This document shows, one piece after another, positions 7,273 to 18,000 of a stretch of DNA of 64,000 nt. Source of the stretch: Takifugu bimaculatus (Eukaryota; Chordata; Actinopteri; Tetraodontiformes; Tetraodontidae). Made by a program: the position numbers and the translations under genes. The notes under the pieces are model-generated. The model saw nothing but the letters and a program-made list of their open reading frames with translations, searched no databases and was not told the origin of the DNA. Position 1 is the stretch's first letter. Each line of letters starts with the position of its first letter. The stretch lies in contig CP034984.1 of assembly GCA_004026145.2 (NCBI GenBank), positions 124,001-188,000 on the forward strand. The letters are read 5' to 3'.

Positions 7273-10200
7273 TCCCCTCCCTGGGCTGCCACCTTATCGT
7301 GGTGGAGGGGTTTGCGTGTCCCAATGATCCCAGGAGCTCCGTTGTCTGGGGCTATATGCCCCTGGTAGGGCCACCCATGGCAAACAGGTCCTAGGTGAGG
7401 GACCAGACAAAGCGTAGCCCAGGACCCCCTAATGAAGATAAATAACATTGGTCTCAAGTTTCCCTTGCCCGGATGCGGGCCACCGGGGCCCCCTCCTGGA
7501 GCCAGGCCTGGGGGTGGGGCACATTGGCGAGCGCCTGGTGGCCGGACCTCTGCCTATGGAGTCCGGCCGGGCGCAGCCCGAAGAGGCAACATGGGACCCC
7601 CTTCCCGTGGGCTCACCACCTGCAGGAGGGGCCAAGGGGGTCGGGTGCATTGTGTTTTGGGTAGCAGCCGGAGGCAGGGACCTTGGCGGTCTGATTCCCG
7701 GCTGCACAAACTGGCTCTAGGGACATGGAATGTCACCTCTCTGGTGGGAAAGGAGCCTGAGTTGGTGCGCGAGGTTGAGAAGTTCCGACTAGATATAGTT
7801 GGCCTCACCTCGACGCACGGCAAGGGCTCTGGAACCAGTCTTCTTGAGAGGGGTTGGACTCTCTACCACTCTGGAGTTGCCGATGGTGAGAGGCGACGAG
7901 CAGGGGTGGCAATTCTGGTTGCTCCCCGGCTCAGTGCCTGTGTATTGGAGTTTACCCCGGTGGATGAGAGGGTAGCCTCCCTTCGCCTTCGGGTGGGGGG
8001 ACGGATCCTGACTGTTGTTTGTGCCTATGGTCCAAACAGCAGTTCAGCGTATCCACCCTTTTTGGAGTCCTTAGAGGGAGTGCTGGAGAGTGCCCCTTCT
8101 GGGGGCTCCCTCGTCCTCCTGGGTGACTTCAATGCTCACGTTGGCAATGACAGTGTGACCTGGAGAGGTGTGATTGGGAAGAACGGCCCCCCTGATCTGA
8201 ACCCGAGTGGTGTTTTGTTATTGGACTTCTGTGCTCGTCTCAGATTGTCCATAACGAACACCTTGTTCAGACATAAAGGCGTCCACATGTGCACTTGGCA
8301 CCAGGACGCCTTAGGCCGCAGATCGATGATCGACTTTGTGGTTGTGTCATCGGATTTGCGGCCGCATGTTCTGGACACTCGGGTGAAGAGAGGGGCGGAG
8401 CTGTCAACTGATCACCACCTGGTGGTGAGTTGGCTCCGATGGTGGGGAAGGATGCCGGACAGACCTGGCAGGCCCAAACGTGTTGTGAGGGTCTGCTGGG
8501 AACGCCTGGCAGAGTCCCCTGTCAGAAGGAGCTTCAACTCACGCCTCCGGGAGAGCTTTGACCATGTCCCGGGGGAGGCGGGGGACATTGAGTCCGAGTG
8601 GACCATGTTCCGTGCCTCCATTGTCGAGGCAGCTGACCGGTGCTGTGGCCGCAAGGTGGTTGGTGCCTGTCGTGGCGGCAATGCCCGAACCCGCTGGTGG
8701 ACACCAGCGGTGAGGGATGCCGTCAAGCTGAAGAAGGAGTCGTATCGGGCCTTACTGGCCTGTGGGACTCCTGAGGCAGCAGATGGGTACCGGCGTGCCA
8801 AGCGGAGTGCAGCTACGGCGGTTGCCGAGGCAAAGACTCGGGCATGGGAAGAGTTCGGTGAGGCCATGGAGAACGACTTTCGGACGGCCTCGAAAAGGTT
8901 CTGGACCACCATCCGGCGCCTGAGGAGGGGGAAGCAGTGCACTGTCAACACTGTGTATAGTGGTGATGGTGTGCTGCTGACCTCAACTCGGGATGTTGTG
9001 GATCGGTGGAAGGAATACTTCGAGGACCTCCTCAATCCCACCAACACGCCTTCCAGTGAGGAAGTAGGGCCCGGGGACCTGGAGATGGGCTCTCGTATCT
9101 CCGGGGCTGAAGTTGCCGAGGTAGTTAAAAAACTCCTCGGTGGCAAGGCCCCGGGGGTGGATGAGATCCGCCCAGAGTCCCTTAAGGCTCTGGATGTTGT
9201 AGGGCTGTCGTGGTTGACTCGACTCTGCAACATCGCGTGGACATCGGGGGCAGTGCCGCTGGATTGGCAGACCGGGGTGGTAGTCCCTCTTTTTAAGAAG
9301 GGGGACCGGAGGGTGTGTTCCAACTATAGGGGGATCACACTCCTCAGCCTCCCTGGCAAGGTCTATTCAGGGGTACTGGAGAGGAGGGTCCGCCGGATAG
9401 TCGAACCTCGGATTCAGGAGGAGCAATGTGGTTTTCGTCCTGGGCGTGGAACAGTGGACCAGCTCTACACCCTCAGCAGGGTCTTCGAGGGTACATGGGA
9501 GTTTGCCCAACCAGTCCACATGTGTTTTGTGGACTTGGAGAAAGCATTCGACCGTGTCCCCCGGGGGGTCCTGTGGGGGGTCCTCCGAGAGTATGGGGTG
9601 TCGGGCCCGCTGATACGGGCTGTCCGCTCCCTGTACGATCGGTGCCAGAGTTTGGTCCGAATTGCTGGCAGTAAGTCGAACTCGTTTCCGGTGAGGGTTG
9701 GCCTCCGCCAGGGCTGCCCTTTGTCACCGATTCTGTTCATAATTTTTATGGACAGAATTTCTAGGTGCAGTCATGGTGTTGAGGGGATCCGGTTTGGTGA
9801 CCTCAGGATCGCGTCTCTGCTTTTTGCGGATGATGTGGTCCTGTTGGCTTCATCGGCCCGTGACCTCCAACTATCACTGGATCGGTTCGCCGCCGCCTGT
9901 GAAGCGGCTGGGATGAGAATCAGCACCTCCAAATCCGAGGCCATGGTTCTCAACCGGAAAAAGGTGGAGTGCCTTCTCCGGGTAAAGGAGGAGATCCTGC
10001 CCCAAGTGGAGGAGTTTAAGTACCTCGGGGTCTTGTTCACGAGTGAGGGAAGAATGGAGCGGGAGATCGACAGGCGGATCGGTGCGGCGTCCACAGTAAT
10101 GCGGGCTCTGCACCGGTCCGTTGTGGTGAAGAGAGAGCTGAGCCGAAAGGCGAAGCTCTCGATTTACCGGTCGATCTTCGTTCCTACCCTCACCTATGGT

Positions 10201-10635
10201 CATGAGCTTTGGGTAATGACCGAAAGAACAAGATCACGGGTACAAGCGGCTGAAATGAGCTTCCTCCGTAGGGTGGCTGGGCTCTCCCTTAGAGATAGGG
10301 TGAGAAGCTCTGCCATCCGGGAGGAGCTCGGAGTAGAGTCGCTGCTCCTCCGCGTTGAGAGGAGCCAGATGGGGTGGCTTGGGCATCTAGTCAGGATGCC
10401 CCCTGGACGCCTCCCTGGTGAGGTGTTCAGGGCATGTCCCTCCGGTAAGAGACCCCCGGGGAGACCCAGGACACGTTGGAGAGACTATGTCTCTCGACTG
10501 GCCTGGGAACGCCTGGGGATCCCTCCGGATGAGCTAGAGGAAGTAGCTGGGGAGAGGGAAGTCTGGGATTCTCTCCTTAGGCTGCTGCCCCCGCGACCCG
10601 ACCCCGGATAAGCGGCAGAGAATGGATGGATGGAT
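7273..10635 (+). mobile_element. Full-length RTE/Rex3-like LINE, copy 1
   Basis: A 3.36 kb non-LTR retrotransposon bounded by an 11-12 bp target-site duplication. It has a short 5' region (7273-7431), one long ORF, and a 3' end with almost no UTR that finishes in an ATGG repeat (10621-10636). A very short 3' UTR with GATG-type repeats is a known trait of fish Rex3 elements in the RTE clade, and the EN-RT layout fits. It lies on the opposite strand to the LINE-A it interrupts. Confidence 0.88.
7432..10611 (+). CDS. LINE ORF: AP endonuclease and reverse transcriptase
   Basis: Uninterrupted frame of 1059 codons. An N-terminal Pro/Gly/Arg-rich stretch (about 1-90) precedes an apurinic-type endonuclease, with GTWNVTS at about 97-103, LGDFNAH at 230-236 and a STDHHLVV-type motif near 325. 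The reverse transcriptase follows, with YRGITLLS, a VDLEKAFDR motif A, RQGCPLSP, and the catalytic FADD at residues 798-801. The C-terminal domain has WLGHLVRMP and a GRPRTRW motif. These domains nick DNA and copy the element's RNA into the genome. All the catalytic landmarks I can see are present, so this copy may still be competent. The ATG choice is not certain; the coding core starts near residue 93. Confidence 0.88.
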   Translation: MKINNIGLKFPLPGCGPPGPPPGARPGGGAHWRAPGGRTSAYGVRPGAARRGNMGPPSRGLTTCRRGQGGRVHCVLGSSRRQGPWRSDSRLHKLALGTWNVTSLVGKEPELVREVEKFRLDIVGLTSTHGKGSGTSLLERGWTLYHSGVADGERRRAGVAILVAPRLSACVLEFTPVDERVASLRLRVGGRILTVVCAYGPNSSSAYPPFLESLEGVLESAPSGGSLVLLGDFNAHVGNDSVTWRGVIGKNGPPDLNPSGVLLLDFCARLRLSITNTLFRHKGVHMCTWHQDALGRRSMIDFVVVSSDLRPHVLDTRVKRGAELSTDHHLVVSWLRWWGRMPDRPGRPKRVVRVCWERLAESPVRRSFNSRLRESFDHVPGEAGDIESEWTMFRASIVEAADRCCGRKVVGACRGGNARTRWWTPAVRDAVKLKKESYRALLACGTPEAADGYRRAKRSAATAVAEAKTRAWEEFGEAMENDFRTASKRFWTTIRRLRRGKQCTVNTVYSGDGVLLTSTRDVVDRWKEYFEDLLNPTNTPSSEEVGPGDLEMGSRISGAEVAEVVKKLLGGKAPGVDEIRPESLKALDVVGLSWLTRLCNIAWTSGAVPLDWQTGVVVPLFKKGDRRVCSNYRGITLLSLPGKVYSGVLERRVRRIVEPRIQEEQCGFRPGRGTVDQLYTLSRVFEGTWEFAQPVHMCFVDLEKAFDRVPRGVLWGVLREYGVSGPLIRAVRSLYDRCQSLVRIAGSKSNSFPVRVGLRQGCPLSPILFIIFMDRISRCSHGVEGIRFGDLRIASLLFADDVVLLASSARDLQLSLDRFAAACEAAGMRISTSKSEAMVLNRKKVECLLRVKEEILPQVEEFKYLGVLFTSEGRMEREIDRRIGAASTVMRALHRSVVVKRELSRKAKLSIYRSIFVPTLTYGHELWVMTERTRSRVQAAEMSFLRRVAGLSLRDRVRSSAIREELGVESLLLRVERSQMGWLGHLVRMPPGRLPGEVFRACPSGKRPPGRPRTRWRDYVSRLAWERLGIPPDELEEVAGEREVWDSLLRLLPPRPDPG

Positions 10636-10647
10636 GGGTTTTGTCTT
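10636..10647. repeat. Target-site duplication, right copy, of the RTE-like LINE
   Basis: Matches 7261-7272. The first one or two bases overlap the ATGG tail, so the length is 11-12 bp. Confidence 0.83.
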
Positions 10648-11651
10648 AAATGTGCCATCCAACTCAAGAAAAGAGGGTGTGTTTTCTCCAGCTCGACCCA
10701 TTATGTCATTTATTGTTTTCCGGACTTTTTCCATCATGATTAAGTTCATTTATTTTGATAATACCTTCTTTTCTTTTCCTGATCCCTTTTGTCTCTTGGT
10801 TTCTAAGAGAACAGTATTCCTTCCAATCAGTCGTGTTTCAGATTTAATAGCCAAAATGTTCATTTTATCCCCATGAGTCATGATGGCTTTCAGGTCCTCA
10901 TCAATCCAAGGTGCTTTTCTTTTTCTGTTAGGATGTGGAGGTCAGATTTGTTGCTGCTTTGTTCCCCTGCCCTGTTTTTGTGCTCGTTTCCCTCATCTGA
11001 GCAGGCTGGGTGTGGCAGGCAGATTTCTCCAACCCCTCCTCTGGAGTTTCTCCCCTGCTGCTCATCAGCTCATCAGGAGCAGCAGTATTTATCTCCAGCT
11101 CGTCCTCTCATGCTCTGCCAGTTTGTTGCTTAAATGCTGAGTGGTAATTGTGCACTGGCTCCTGTGCTTGTTCTTATTGATCTGAGCAAGTTGTTTGGTT
11201 TATTGTTTCTCTGCTCACCTCTTGTTCTTGCTTCCAGCCTCACCTGCCACGCTCAGCCTCTCTTCCTGGTCCAGCCTGCTCTCGTCTGGGCTGCACCTGC
11301 AAGTGTTTGTTCCAAATAAACCTTCGTTTGGAAAGGACTTTTCTGGTCGTGGTCTGCATTGTGGGTTCAGTGTCCTGTCGGGCTTCTGTCTTTACATTTT
11401 CTAACTGTAAATTTCCTAATGGGAGCATGTTTATCAGCTACCTCTAGAAACATTTCAGTAAATGGTTCCAGTGCTTTTCCCACATTTATTAAACGTACTC
11501 TCTCCCACTGTACCTTATTGTTAGATCCATTATATTAAAGTTATCTCTTATTTGCTTTCACCTTGTTATATTCCTTATTCTTGTTATATTGTCTCTCATT
11601 ACTTAATGTTTCCTATTATTTGCTAATGCTTAATGTTCATGATGCTTGATA
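10648..11651 (-). mobile_element. LINE-A copy 1, 5' portion, with an inserted repeat
   Basis: Continuation of the LINE split by the RTE insertion. Minus-strand motifs of the endonuclease-RT linker appear on both sides of a foreign ~470 bp segment (about 10930-11400): PWIDEDLKA on the left and ADKHAPIRK on the right. That segment ends with AAATAAACC and a GC-richer stretch, as in a solo LTR, but I could not define a clear target duplication. The endonuclease domain is absent, cut off by the retroviral LTR at 11652. Confidence 0.6.
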
Positions 11652-12001
11652 TGTCAACCCGAACTTCTCTGGTCAAGGGCGACAGAAATGCGGCGGCTGT
11701 TGGAGAAGTGACATTGACTGGAGACAGAGCTGCGGGGCCGAACCCAGGAGATGTTCTCTTAATCTGTCTGATATAGAAGAATGTGCTGTTTGCGAGATAA
11801 GCTAATCAAATCAGTGAAGGACTTCTGTAACTAGGGACCTCCTAATTCCAATAAAAGAAGGATGGCGGGAGGTGTGCGGCAGAACGTGTTGGAGATCTGT
11901 AACTGAGCACATCTCCCCGTTCTCCTTGCTGCAAATAAAATTCAAACTGTTGTCTTTGCCTCATTTGTGTTTCTCGTGTTTCAGGTCGTTTGAACCTAAC
12001 A
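11652..12001 (+). mobile_element. Endogenous retrovirus-type LTR, copy 1
   Basis: A 350 bp segment runs from TGTCAACC to CCTAACA. It contains AATAAAAGAAGG, then an AATAAAATTC polyadenylation signal and a T-rich end. It is followed three bases later by a TGG-initiated stretch (12005-12022, TGGTCCTTCTAGCCAGAT) in the position of a tRNA primer-binding site. Copies are at 30512-30858 and 60939-61288. No matching 3' LTR is seen, so the element is truncated. Confidence 0.6.
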
Positions 12002-12784
12002 TTTTGGTCCTTCTAGCCAGATTCCAACACACCTGAAGGGTCCGGTGGGTGAGGCTGAACCTCAGGAAAGACCGTGGCCACGGCAGGCCGCCTCAAAGCG
12101 ACCTATGATTCCCTTTCCGGGACTGAGCTTCAGCTCACTGATTGGACCCTGATGGTTGACGGAATTCCAGGAGGAAAGACAACAGTGGTGAGCATGTCTT
12201 GAATTCAAAAGTGTGTGTATGTTGATTGTCGGGGACTTAATGTAAAAATTGCGACAGACACTAAGGCAGTGTTTTGGGAGAGAGGAACCCGAAAGTCTTC
12301 TGTGAGACGCAATGAGAAACAGACCCTGTGAATACTAGTCAATGGCAGGTAAATAAGAGTACTAAGGGCAGTACCAAGGCAGGGCGAGGGAGTCCTGGCC
12401 ACATGAAAAAGAAATTAAGTCACGACAAATCATCCAAAAGATTGATTGTGAGTGTGAAAGGATTGTTAAATACCACTAGGTATTTTCAATCATACCAAAG
12501 CAGTGGGACAGTAAGTGATAAGGCCCTGGTGGATGCAGAGGCAAGACTGAGAAGTACCACAACGTGAGAAGTACCACAACGGTTTGATTAATTATCACCC
12601 CACTGAGATCAACATCCCAGTTTTAGGTCACCCTATGTGCAAGACTGGACCAAATTCTTAATAATAATTAAAAAAAAATTAAAAAAATAATAAAAAAAAA
12701 ACCCATAAAATGAAAAAAAACAAAAAACATAACCACAAACAGAGAGAAAAGAAGAGCTAAAAGTTAAAACCTAATTCTCCAAAA

Positions 12785-12970
12785 ATGGGGACAAGTAAAA
12801 GCAAACAAAGGCCCAGAGATGAATTGCAGTGTAAGGACTGGAAATTCCTCGAAGAACAAAATCCAAAGAAACTCGCGTATTTAGACAAGCAGATAACTGA
12901 TTATGGATTCAAAGGACAGCTAAACTCACAACAAATTGTTGCCTCAGAGGTGAGACCTGGTTATACTTAG
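12785..12970 (+). pseudogene. Truncated retroviral gag start, copy 1
   Basis: A 61-codon frame lies about 780 bp after the LTR. It begins Met-Gly followed by Ser/Lys-rich residues, as in myristoylated Gag matrix proteins, and ends at a stop far short of a normal gag. Between LTR and gag (12002-12784) are short meaningless frames and an A-rich tract (about 12656-12730). Downstream to ~13350 is a charged Lys/Glu-rich frame (from 13238) that could be more of the same element. Assignment to Gag is inference from the start and the position. Confidence 0.45.
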
Positions 12971-13359
12971 CCATTAATTAAGTTAAGAAAATAGGAAATT
13001 GTGTTTGTGTGTGAATGGAGGACTAAGCCATTGAAAGAGTTGATAGGAGAACTCTGCTAGTCCTGTGTTTTATTATTTTGCCTCATAAGAAAACAAAGTA
13101 CTGGTGATCAGGGGACAAAGGACGGGTTTCATCCCTTAAAACTAACACCGCTGTGCAGATAGTGCACGGTAGAAGGCCGTGTTAGTGTCCTCCCTTTGTG
13201 TGCCAGAGAACTTTTCTGTGAGACCACATAGTATAAAATGAGGCTGTTCAAGAAAAAGGATGTCGAACTTGAGGGGGATGAAAAGTTTGTGGAAGGAGAT
13301 GCGGAAGGTTCGGGGAAAATAAGTCAGGAAAGGTGGAGAAGAAAGTTGAATCTTTCAGG

Positions 13360-13600
13360 CAAACTCTGCACTACAGATATTCTGGAGTTGCATATGTCCA
13401 CAAAATCAGATTGTGTGTTTGACCTGAACAATATTTTATGCAACACAACCAGTGGACGGTCCAGGTGGGCCACCAGGGCCGTGTCATCAGCATATTTAAA
13501 AAGACTCATTAGCTCCCTCCTGTAGGTGATGTCATTGCTATAGGCAGGAACAAATTGGAGGCTAAAACACAACCCTGTGATCACCCTCTGTTTAAAACCA
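13360..13600 (-). mobile_element. Short LINE reverse transcriptase fragment
   Basis: On the minus strand the frame 13324-13584 contains MSLFKYADDTALVAHL, the catalytic YADD block of non-LTR reverse transcriptases. No other RT motifs are adjacent. Copies lie at 32213-32398 and 62465-62836. The stretch 13600-13950 to the next V is flank shared by all family A segments. Confidence 0.7.
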
Positions 13601-14011
13601 GTTTACCAGTTTTACAACTGTTTAAGAGTCAGACTTGCATCGTCTACACCTCCTTGTGCCCTGTAGGCAAACTGGAGAGGATCCAGTTTATTAAACAGCA
13701 CATGAGGCATTCAGTCACACAGCTCTCTCCATGCATTTGCATCTAACAGACCTTTCATTGAATTATCCATAATTATTAAAGTAAATGATGATTTTATGAG
13801 GTTAACGGCATATCATCAAAAGAGCTACATGTTGAAAATAAATGTGTCAAGCTTTAGTTGTTAATCTGATCAGTGTTTGAGCCATTTTGTGTGATTAAAG
13901 TAGTTGTCAGTGATGTTTCTGTCAGTTGTGTGTTCACTGGTCTGTGTCAGAGTCTCTTCCTCTTCAGCAGCTGCTGGAACATCTCAGTGTCTCTGCTCTC
14001 TGACTGAGGGA

Positions 14012-14039
14012 GGTTTTTGTTCCACTCTAAATCACTGTG
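14012..14039 (-). promoter_or_regulatory. V-RSS of VA2, 12 bp spacer
   Basis: Nonamer 14012-14020, spacer 14021-14032, heptamer 14033-14039, all consensus. Beyond it lie a PU-box-like CTTCCTCTT (13955-13963) and an E-box CAGCTG (13968-13973), which recur beside the other family A segments except the hybrid VA3. Confidence 0.94.
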
Positions 14040-14506
14040 TCAACACTCCTCCACTGTGATAACTCTGACAGTAATAAACTGCTTCATCTTGAGTCTGAAC
14101 TCCACTGATGGTCAAAGTGAAGTCGGTGCTGCTGCCACTGCCACTAAACCGAGCTGCTGTTCCTGAATGATTTATTCTCACATTTCTTACTAGCAGCTGT
14201 GGAGGCTGTCCAGGTTTCTGCTGATACCAGGACATACAATCACCAAATGATTGTCCATTATAACAGTTGCTGTCAACAGCAGGGTTTGTTTTACAGGTGA
14301 GAGCGACAGTGGATCCTGGAGTAGATGTGATCACTGCAGGCTGAGTCACAGTCACCTGACCGCTGCATCCTGCAGACAAAAACACATCATTTATCAGCAG
14401 AAAGAGAGGAGAGAAAAGACACAAGGACATCTTTGAGGTTGTGAGGGAACTAACCTGTAAAAGAGCAGCAGGTCAGCGTCCAGATGAGGATGGTGATGAG
14501 AGTCAT
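14040..14506 (-). CDS. Ig light-chain V segment, family A (VA2)
   Basis: Leader exon 14455-14506, V exon 14040-14369, 85 bp intron, all in frame. CDR1 differs from VA1 (AVDSNC..SFGDC), the CDR2 region is RNVRINHS, and germline CDR3 is QSYHSGGVL, a different 3' module from VA1. Octamer-like CTTTGCAT is at 14598-14605. A 3.4 kb LINE was later inserted between this V and J2; the RSSs on both sides are intact, so recombination should still be possible. Confidence 0.92.
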
Positions 14507-15021
14507 GCTGCTTGTGCTTTCTGCTGTGTTGACTGACAGATCTGAGTCCTGCAGTGTTGAACTAACACCACTATAAACCTTCTCAGATCAGCTGATGATG
14601 CAAAGCCTCCTCTCTATGGAAATGATGTCTCTGCTCTCAACACACTGAAGGCACGAGCAGACAAAATCAACACAAACACAGCTTGGATTAAAAGCAACTT
14701 TCTTCTTCATGGAACTGAAGAAAAGATTTGACAAATACAGCTGAGCATCAACAACAGATGCTGATGTGAGAATGTTTGCATTTTTAAACTGGATTCAGCA
14801 GTTTTAGCTTTAAAAAGACAATTTCTTGGAAAATATTGGAGCTGACGTTGTAAAATGTTATTCATTTGAAATAACTTGAAATTGCATTTTTTAAACCATA
14901 AATTAAAATGTAGAATGAGAATATTGTAACTGATCCACATCAGGTTTGATCATGTAAAGCGACTGATGTGTAAAAGTGATCAAATCATTCAAATTCAAAG
15001 AGAAATTTCAGTTTAAATCTA

Positions 15022-15031
15022 TTGAGAATAT
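15022..15031. repeat. Target-site duplication, left copy, of RTE-like LINE copy 2
   Basis: TTGAGAATAT matches 18396-18405. The empty-site form is seen in cassette 1 (near 1010) as a single TTGAGAATG. Confidence 0.83.
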
Positions 15032-18000
15032 CCATTCTCTGCCGCTTATCCGGGGTCGGGTCGCGGGGGCAGCAGCCTAAGGAGAGAAGCCCAGACTTCC
15101 CTCTCCCCAGCCACCTCCTCCAGCTCATCCGGAGGGATCCCCAGGCGTTCCCAGGCCAGTCGAGAGACATAGTCTCTCCAACGTGTCCTGGGTCTCCCCG
15201 GGGGTCTCTTACCGGAGGGACATGCCCTGAACACCTCACCAGGGAGGCGTCCAGGGGGCATCCTGACTAGATGCCCGAGCCACCCCATCTGGCTCCTCTC
15301 AACGCGGAGGAGCAGCGACTCTACTCCGAGCTCCTCCCGGATGGCAGAGCTTCTCACCCTATCTCTAAGGGAGAGCCCAGCCACCCTACGGAGGAAGCTC
15401 ATTTCAGCCGCTTGTACCCGTGATCTTGTTCTTTCGGTCATTACCCAAAGCTCATGACCATAGGTGAGGGTAGGAACGAAGATCGACCGGTAAATCGAGA
15501 GCTTCGCCTTTCGGCTCAGCTCTCTCTTCACCACAACGGACCGGTGCAGAGTCCGCATTACTGTGGACGCCGCACCGATCCGCCTGTCGATCTCCCGCTC
15601 CATTCTTCCCTCACTCGTGAACAAGACCCCGAGGTACTTGAACTCCTCCACTTGGGGCAGGATCTCCTCCTTTACCCGGAGAAGGCACTCCACCTTTTTC
15701 CGGTCGAGAACCATGGCCTCGGATTTGGAGGTGCTGATTCTCATCCCAGCCGCTTCACAGGCGGCGGCGAACCGATCCAGTGATAGTTGGAGGTCACGGG
15801 CCGATGAAGCCAACAGGACCACATCATCCGCAAAAAGCAGAGACGCGATCCTGAGGTCACCAAACCGGATCCCCTCAACACCATGACTGCACCTAGAAAT
15901 TCTGTCCATAAAAATTATGAACAGAATCGGTGACAAAGGGCAGCCCTGGCGGAGGCCAACCCTCACTGGAAACGAGTTCGACTTACTGCCAGCAATTCGG
16001 ACCAAACTCTGACACCGATCGTACAGGGAGCGGACAGCCCGTATCAGCGGGCCCGACACCCCATACTCTCGGAGGACCCCCCACAGGACCCCCCGAGGGA
16101 CACGGTCGAATGCTTTCTCCAAGTCCACAAAACACATGTGGACTGGTTGGGCAAACTCCCATGCACCCTCGAAGACCCTGCTGAGGGTGTAGAGCTGGTC
16201 CACTGTTCCACGCCCAGGACGAAAACCACATTGCTCCTCCTGAATCCGAGGTTCGACTATCCGGCGGACCCTCCTCTCCAGTACCCCTGAATAGACCTTA
16301 CCAGGGAGGCTGAGGAGTGTGATCCCCCTATAGTTGGAACACACCCTCCGGTCCCCCTTCTTAAAAAGAGGGACTACCACCCCGGTCTGCCAATCCAGCG
16401 GCACTGCCCCCGATGTCCACGCGATGTTGCAGAGTCGAGTCAACCACGACAGCCCTACAACATCCAGAGCCTTAAGGGACTCTGGGCGGATCTCATCCAC
16501 CCCCGGGGCCTTGCCACCGAGGAGTTTTTTAACTACCTCGGCAACTTCAGCCCCGGAGATACGAGAGCCCATCTCCAGGTCCCCGGGCCCTACTTCCTCA
16601 CTGGAAGGCGTGTTGGTGGGATTGAGGAGGTCCTCGAAGTATTCCTTCCACCGATCCACAACATCCCGAGTTGAGGTCAGCAGCACACCATCACCACTAT
16701 ACACAGTGTTGACAGTGCACTGCTTCCCCCTCCTCAGACGCGGATGGTGGTCCAGAACCTTTTCGAGGCCGTCCGAAAGTCGTTCTCCATGGCCTCACCG
16801 AACTCTTCCCATGCCCGAGTCTTTGCCTCGGCAACCGCCGTAGCTGCACTCCGCTTGGCACGCCGGTACCCATCTGCTGCCTCAGGAGTCCCACAGGCCA
16901 GTAAGGCCCGATACGACTCCTTCTTCAGCTTGACGGCATCCCTCACCGCTGGTGTCCACCAGCGGGTTCGGGTATTGCCGCCACGACAGGCACCAACCAC
17001 CTTGCGGCCACAGCACCGGTCAGCTGCCTCAACAATGGAGGCACGGAACATGGTCCACTCGGACTCAATGTCCCCCGCCTCCCCCGGGACATGGTCAAAG
17101 CTCTCCCGGAGGCGTGAGTTGAAGCTCCTTCTGACAGGGGACTCTGCCAGGCGTTCCCAGCAGACCCTCACAACACGTTTGGGCCTGCCAGGTCTGTCCG
17201 GCATCCTTCCCCACCATCGGAGCCAACTCACCACCAGGTGGTGATCAGTTGACAGCTCCGCCCCTCTCTTCACCCGAGTGTCCAGAACATGCGGCCGCAA
17301 ATCCGATGACACAACCACAAAGTCGATCATCGATCTGCGGCCTAAGGCGTCCTGCTGCCAAGTGCACATGTGGACGCCTTTATGTCTGAACAAGGTGTTC
17401 GTTATGGACAATCTGAGACGAGCACAGAAGTCCAATAACAAAACACCACTCGGGTTCAGATCAGGGGGGCCGTTCTTCCCAATCACACCTCTCCAGGTCA
17501 CACTGTCATTGCCAACGTGAGCATTGAAGTCACCCAGGAGGACGAGGGAGCCCCCAGAAGGGGCACTCTCCAGCACTCCCTCTAAGGACTCCAAAAAGGG
17601 TGGATACGCTGAACTGCTGTTTGGACCATAGGCACAAACAACAGTCAGGATCCGTCCCCCCACCCGAAGGCGAAGGGAGGCTACCCTCTCATCCACCGGG
17701 GTAAACTCCAATACACAGGCATTGAGCCGGGGAGCAACCAGAATTGCCACCCCTGCTCGTCGCCTCTCACCATCGGCAACTCCAGAGTGGTAGAGAGTCC
17801 AACCCCTCTCAAGAAGACTGGTTCCAGAGCCCTTGCCGTGCGTCGAGGCGAGGCCAACTATATCTAGTCGGAACTTCTCAACCTCGCGCACCAACTCAGG
17901 CTCCTTTCCCACCAGAGAGGTGACATTCCATGTCCCTAGAGCCAGTTTGTGCAGCCGGGAATCAGACCGCCAAGGTCCCTGCCTCCGGCTGCTACCCAAA

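Noticed and set aside
8412..9323. 303-codon minus-strand ORF in the RTE-like LINE
   Set aside because: Antisense to the EN-RT frame, which has clear catalytic motifs; low-complexity Ser/Arg/Pro composition typical of a shadow.
10873..11140. Overlapping 86-codon plus-strand ORFs recurring in three blocks
   Set aside because: Two frames over the same repeat, both duplicated; no motif, so treated as repeat DNA.
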